NCBI GenBank assembly: GCA_027008965.1 | Contig: JALVDN010000306.1 | Span: 1 to 8,399 of the forward strand | Reading direction: 5' to 3' | Source: Flavobacteriales bacterium | GTDB taxonomy: Bacteria; Bacteroidota; Bacteroidia; Flavobacteriales; Flavobacteriaceae | DNA: 8,399 bases | Shown here: positions 5,537 through 8,399 of the stretch, in pieces | How positions within the stretch are numbered: the stretch's first letter is position 1 | How the letters are laid out: every line of letters begins with the position of its first letter | Notes under the pieces: model-generated | The model's input: only the letters and a program-made list of their open reading frames with translations | What the model was told of the DNA's origin: nothing | Database searches by the model: none | Translations under genes and position numbers: made by a program

Positions 5537-6637
5537 ATGAAAATCAGATTTATTCCTTCCGTATTATTTTACCTGTTTTTTGCTCTCACACTATCCCATT
5601 GCAGTGCGCAGAAAAAAATAAATTCTGCTGAAGAATCTCTTTCTAAAGAAAAATATATTGCCCGCACGATTGCCTTTTATAATCTTGAAAATCTTTTTGA
5701 CACCATTGATGATCCCAAAATACATGATGAGGATTTTACGCCTGAAGGAAGAAATGTTTGGACGTCAGAGCGATATCATAAAAAATTGAGAAATATGGCT
5801 GATGTTATCAGCCTTATCGGAAAAAAACAAACCGGTGCACCCCCTGTGATTCTCGGTGTAGCGGAAATTGAAAACAGGCAAGTGCTGGAAGATTTGATTC
5901 ACACCGGAAAACTTAAAAAATACCCCTACGGCATCATTCATTTTGATTCGCCGGATCATAGGGGTATAGATGTAGCGCTTTTGTATATCAAAAATATCTT
6001 CCACCCCATTAATGCACAAAACATTCCGCTTAAAATCTACCGTGAAGGAAAACGGATTTATACCCGTGACATTCTGGTAGTTTCGGGAATTTTGGACAAT
6101 GAAAAAATTCATATCATTGTTAATCACTGGCCTTCCAGACGTGGAGGAGAAGCCCGTAGCCGACCGTTGCGTATCAAAGCGGCCGAAAAAAATTTACAAA
6201 TAATAGACTCCATCAGACGAACCGAACCCAATCCAAAAATCATCATCATGGGTGATTTAAACGATGATCCTGTGAGTCCGAGTGTAAAAGAGGTATTACG
6301 CGCCAAAGGGAAAAAATCCAATGTTTTTAAAAATGATTTATATGCCGTTTTGGAGCATTTCTACAGAGCAGGTATCGGCACATTGGCTTATAGGGATAGC
6401 TGGAATCTTTTTGACCAAATTTTTGTCACTTACCCTTTGATTGAAGGAACCACCGGTAAATTAAAAGATTATTCTTCCTTTAAATTATGGAAAGAAGGTA
6501 TTTTCAATAGCCGGTTTCTCACCAATGACAAAGGCGCTTTTAAAGGTTATCCGTTTCGTACATTTGCCGGCGGGCAATACCTGGGTGGATACAGTGATCA
6601 CTTTCCCGTTTATATCATATTGATTAAATCCCTCTAA
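5537..6637 (+). CDS. Exported endonuclease/exonuclease/phosphatase-family protein
   Basis: This 366-residue member of the metal-dependent EEP (DNase I-like) superfamily hydrolyses phosphodiester or phosphomonoester bonds in nucleic acids, lipids or inositol phosphates; the substrate cannot be told from sequence. Catalytic landmarks are all present: YNLENLFD (48-55, metal-site Asn), GVAEIEN (107-113, metal-site Glu E110), HRGIDVALLY (141-150), NHWPSR (196-201, His 197), MGDLNDDP (238-245, Asp and Asn), FDQIFV (292-297) and YSDHFPVY (352-359, the Asp-His pair D354/H355). The N-terminus is a signal peptide ending LSHCSAQKK. The Cys suggests an outer-membrane lipoprotein, though His before Cys is unusual for a lipobox; cleavage by signal peptidase I is the alternative. 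ATG 5537 is preferred over GTG 5492 because a promoter overlaps the upstream stretch and the signal peptide starts here. It diverges from the DUF2249 operon and ends 14 bases before pckA. Confidence 0.88.
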   Translation: MKIRFIPSVLFYLFFALTLSHCSAQKKINSAEESLSKEKYIARTIAFYNLENLFDTIDDPKIHDEDFTPEGRNVWTSERYHKKLRNMADVISLIGKKQTGAPPVILGVAEIENRQVLEDLIHTGKLKKYPYGIIHFDSPDHRGIDVALLYIKNIFHPINAQNIPLKIYREGKRIYTRDILVVSGILDNEKIHIIVNHWPSRRGGEARSRPLRIKAAEKNLQIIDSIRRTEPNPKIIIMGDLNDDPVSPSVKEVLRAKGKKSNVFKNDLYAVLEHFYRAGIGTLAYRDSWNLFDQIFVTYPLIEGTTGKLKDYSSFKLWKEGIFNSRFLTNDKGAFKGYPFRTFAGGQYLGGYSDHFPVYIILIKSL

Positions 6638-6651
6638 AAAATTTCATTCAA

Positions 6652-8343
6652 ATGAAAACACTAACTAATCTGAGTTTTGAATCAGTCAAAGAAAGATTTC
6701 ATCATTCCATAAAACGCAATTTAAATCGTGAAAAATTTATTGAAGAAGTTATAAAAAATAAAGAAGCCGTTGTTTCCAATGTTGGAGCACTCGCTACTTG
6801 GACACCGATTGAATCCACCGGTCGTAGTCCGAAAGACACTTATATCGTAAAATCCGAAAACACTTCAGGAAAGGTGGATTGGACTTCTCCAAACAATATC
6901 CCGATGGATGAAGAAACCTTTTCCATGCTTTGGGAAGACGCCCTCCAAAGACTTGAAAATCATCCTCATTTATATGAAACCAACCGGGTCATTGGAGCCG
7001 ATCCCTCTTATGCCCTGCCTGTGACAACCATCACCACTTCAGCTTTAAGTGCTTTGTTTACACTCAATATGTTTCGACCGATTCCAGAGGATATTCATAA
7101 AAGCATTTTCAATAATCAATCTTTTTTATTATTACATCTACCGTATGATAAATTAGACCCAGAAAAATACCAAGGCCGGCTCAGAACTTTATCAGAGCAT
7201 GAATTAAAACTTCGGAAACCCGGTCAAAAAAATCCGAATCCGACATCGGACATGGTGATTGTGATGGACCCGGAAAAAAAATTGGGAATCATCATAGGAT
7301 CATCATATCAAGGAAGCGTTAAAAAAATGCTATTCACCGTGATGAATTATTTGTTACCCCAAAATGGTATTCTTCCATTACATTGTTCGGCCAACGAAGG
7401 GGAAAAAGGTGATATCGCATTGTTCTTGGGCCTTTCAGGAACCGGCAAAACCACACTTTCGGCATCTCCCGATAGAAAACTTCTGGGTGATGATGAGCAT
7501 GGTTGGAATGATAATGGTATTGCCAATTTTGAAAACGGATGTTATGCCAAAATGATTGATATTACTGAAGAAAAAGAACCCGAAATTTATCATGCCGTGA
7601 TGCATAAGGATGATTACAGGCATCACGGGGTGATTGTTGAAAATGCCATGATTTATCCGAACGGTGAATTCGACTTTTTCGACCGTCGTTTGACGGCCAA
7701 TTCCAGGGCATCCTATCCTTTGAAATACCTTCAAAATATCAAGGAAACTTCACGTGGAGGTCATCCCGAAAATATCATTTTCCTCACCGCCGATGCCTAC
7801 GGCGTGCTCCCTCCCATCTCAAAACTGGAAAAACCTCAAGCTATGCTTTGGTTTTTAATGGGATATACATCCAAACTAGCCGGGACCGAAACAGGTGTAA
7901 CCGAACCTCAAGCCACTTTTTCAAGATTTTTTGGTCAACCTTTTATGCCTCTCCAACCTGAAATTTATGCGCATATGTTGGGTGAAAAATTAGATAAACA
8001 CAACACAATGGTATGGTTAATCAACACTGGTTGGACAGGTGGTCCTTATGGAATAGGAGAACGTATTTCATTGCCCTATACAAGAAAGATGGTGGATGCC
8101 ATTTTAAACAACAAACTTTTATCCGTGAATTATAAGGAAGACAAGATTTTTAAAGTCTTAATCCCTGAGGAAGTCCCCGGCGTTCCATCCGACATTTTAT
8201 CCCCTGTTAAAACCTGGGATTCCGAAGAAAAATACAGGGAACAAGCCGAACTTTTGGCTCAAAAATTTGCTGAAGCTTTTATGAAGAACTATGGAGATAA
8301 AAATATAGACCCCGAAATCAGTAAGGTTTGTCCGGGGCTATAA
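6652..8343 (+). CDS. pckA: Phosphoenolpyruvate carboxykinase (ATP)
   Basis: This cytosolic enzyme converts oxaloacetate and ATP to phosphoenolpyruvate, ADP and CO2, the entry step of gluconeogenesis from TCA intermediates. At 563 residues it is slightly longer than the usual 530-540. Substrate and metal residues are present: RSPKD (58-62), Y219 and K224/K225, H244 in HCSAN, the kinase-1a P-loop GLSGTGKTT (260-268), the metal aspartates D280/D281 in GDDEHGW, R352 in NSRASYP, FLTADAYGVLPP, KLAGTETGVTEPQATFSRFF, and NTGWTGGPYGIGERI near the C-terminus. The P-loop form and DDEHGW mark the ATP-dependent rather than the GTP-dependent family. Two oddities are that the segment usually reading like YAGEMKK is YQGSVKK (219-225), and that about 20 extra residues occur around 177-197. 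The gene follows the EEP gene by 14 bases, with no clear promoter of its own in the gap, so read-through or a promoter inside the upstream gene is likely. Confidence 0.97.
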   Translation: MKTLTNLSFESVKERFHHSIKRNLNREKFIEEVIKNKEAVVSNVGALATWTPIESTGRSPKDTYIVKSENTSGKVDWTSPNNIPMDEETFSMLWEDALQRLENHPHLYETNRVIGADPSYALPVTTITTSALSALFTLNMFRPIPEDIHKSIFNNQSFLLLHLPYDKLDPEKYQGRLRTLSEHELKLRKPGQKNPNPTSDMVIVMDPEKKLGIIIGSSYQGSVKKMLFTVMNYLLPQNGILPLHCSANEGEKGDIALFLGLSGTGKTTLSASPDRKLLGDDEHGWNDNGIANFENGCYAKMIDITEEKEPEIYHAVMHKDDYRHHGVIVENAMIYPNGEFDFFDRRLTANSRASYPLKYLQNIKETSRGGHPENIIFLTADAYGVLPPISKLEKPQAMLWFLMGYTSKLAGTETGVTEPQATFSRFFGQPFMPLQPEIYAHMLGEKLDKHNTMVWLINTGWTGGPYGIGERISLPYTRKMVDAILNNKLLSVNYKEDKIFKVLIPEEVPGVPSDILSPVKTWDSEEKYREQAELLAQKFAEAFMKNYGDKNIDPEISKVCPGL

Positions 8344-8399
8344 TTCTTTACTAGCGGCTTTAAGTTTTTCCGTATTATCGGCAATTTTCAAGGCCTCTA
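8338..8399 (-). CDS. C-terminal end of a convergent gene (partial)
   Basis: On the minus strand the last bases of the window give an open frame, reading EALKIADNTEKLKAASKEL followed by the stop TAG at 8340-8338. The composition is that of an amphipathic, Lys/Glu/Ala-rich helix, like a genuine protein end rather than random AT-rich DNA. The stop overlaps the final codon of pckA, so the genes converge with no gap and no terminator between them. Nineteen residues are too few to name a family. Confidence 0.45.
   Translation of the reverse strand, partial: EALKIADNTEKLKAASKEL

Noticed and set aside
5765..6321. Two minus-strand open frames (120 and 65 codons) under the EEP gene
   Set aside because: They are antisense to a gene with a full set of catalytic motifs, and their products look like back-translations of it.
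7364..7734. Plus-strand 63-codon and minus-strand 99-codon frames within pckA
   Set aside because: They overlap the P-loop and metal-site region of an unambiguous PEP carboxykinase gene.

Overview
The window reads as chromosomal DNA of an AT-rich member of the Bacteroidota, probably Flavobacteriia-like. Three observations support this. Clear matches to the Bacteroidota promoter consensus (TTG, 18-20 bases, TAnnTTTG) sit in front of three separate genes. Start codons lack strong Shine-Dalgarno sequences. The gene repertoire (ATP-type PEP carboxykinase, a secreted endonuclease/exonuclease/phosphatase protein with a Cys-Ser-Ala-Gln-Lys-Lys mature end, a DUF2249 cassette) is typical of the phylum. 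No mobile element, CRISPR array, tRNA or rRNA was seen.

Layout from left to right. (1) Positions 1-1179, minus: most of a threonine synthase-like PLP enzyme with an N-terminal zinc ribbon; its C-terminus lies beyond the left edge. (2) Positions 1284-2775, minus: three tandem paralogues of a small exported membrane protein of unknown function. The two left copies are close relatives. The right copy is more divergent and is cut off from them by an intrinsic terminator. (3) Positions 2894-5389, minus: a compact three-gene operon with overlapping ends. It encodes a DUF1858/double-DUF2249 protein, a 12-TM-class membrane protein that recalls heme-copper oxidase subunit I and NnrS, and a SufT/MIP18-type (DUF59) Fe-S assembly factor. 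(4) Positions 5537-6637, plus, divergent from the operon: an exported endonuclease/exonuclease/phosphatase-family protein. (5) Positions 6652-8343, plus: pckA, only 14 bases downstream. (6) The last 62 bases hold the C-terminal codons of a convergent minus-strand gene whose stop overlaps the end of pckA.

The three-gene operon is the best candidate for a functional system. A cytosolic DUF1858/DUF2249 protein, a histidine-bearing polytopic membrane protein and an Fe-S maturation factor are translationally coupled. This points to redox or Fe-S metabolism, possibly the response to NO or to low oxygen; the function is inferred, not shown. The tandem small-membrane-protein family is the least explained coding content. 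pckA (oxaloacetate to phosphoenolpyruvate) and the threonine synthase-like enzyme are ordinary metabolism. The phosphatase/nuclease gene starts from its own promoter and pckA may be read from the same transcript.
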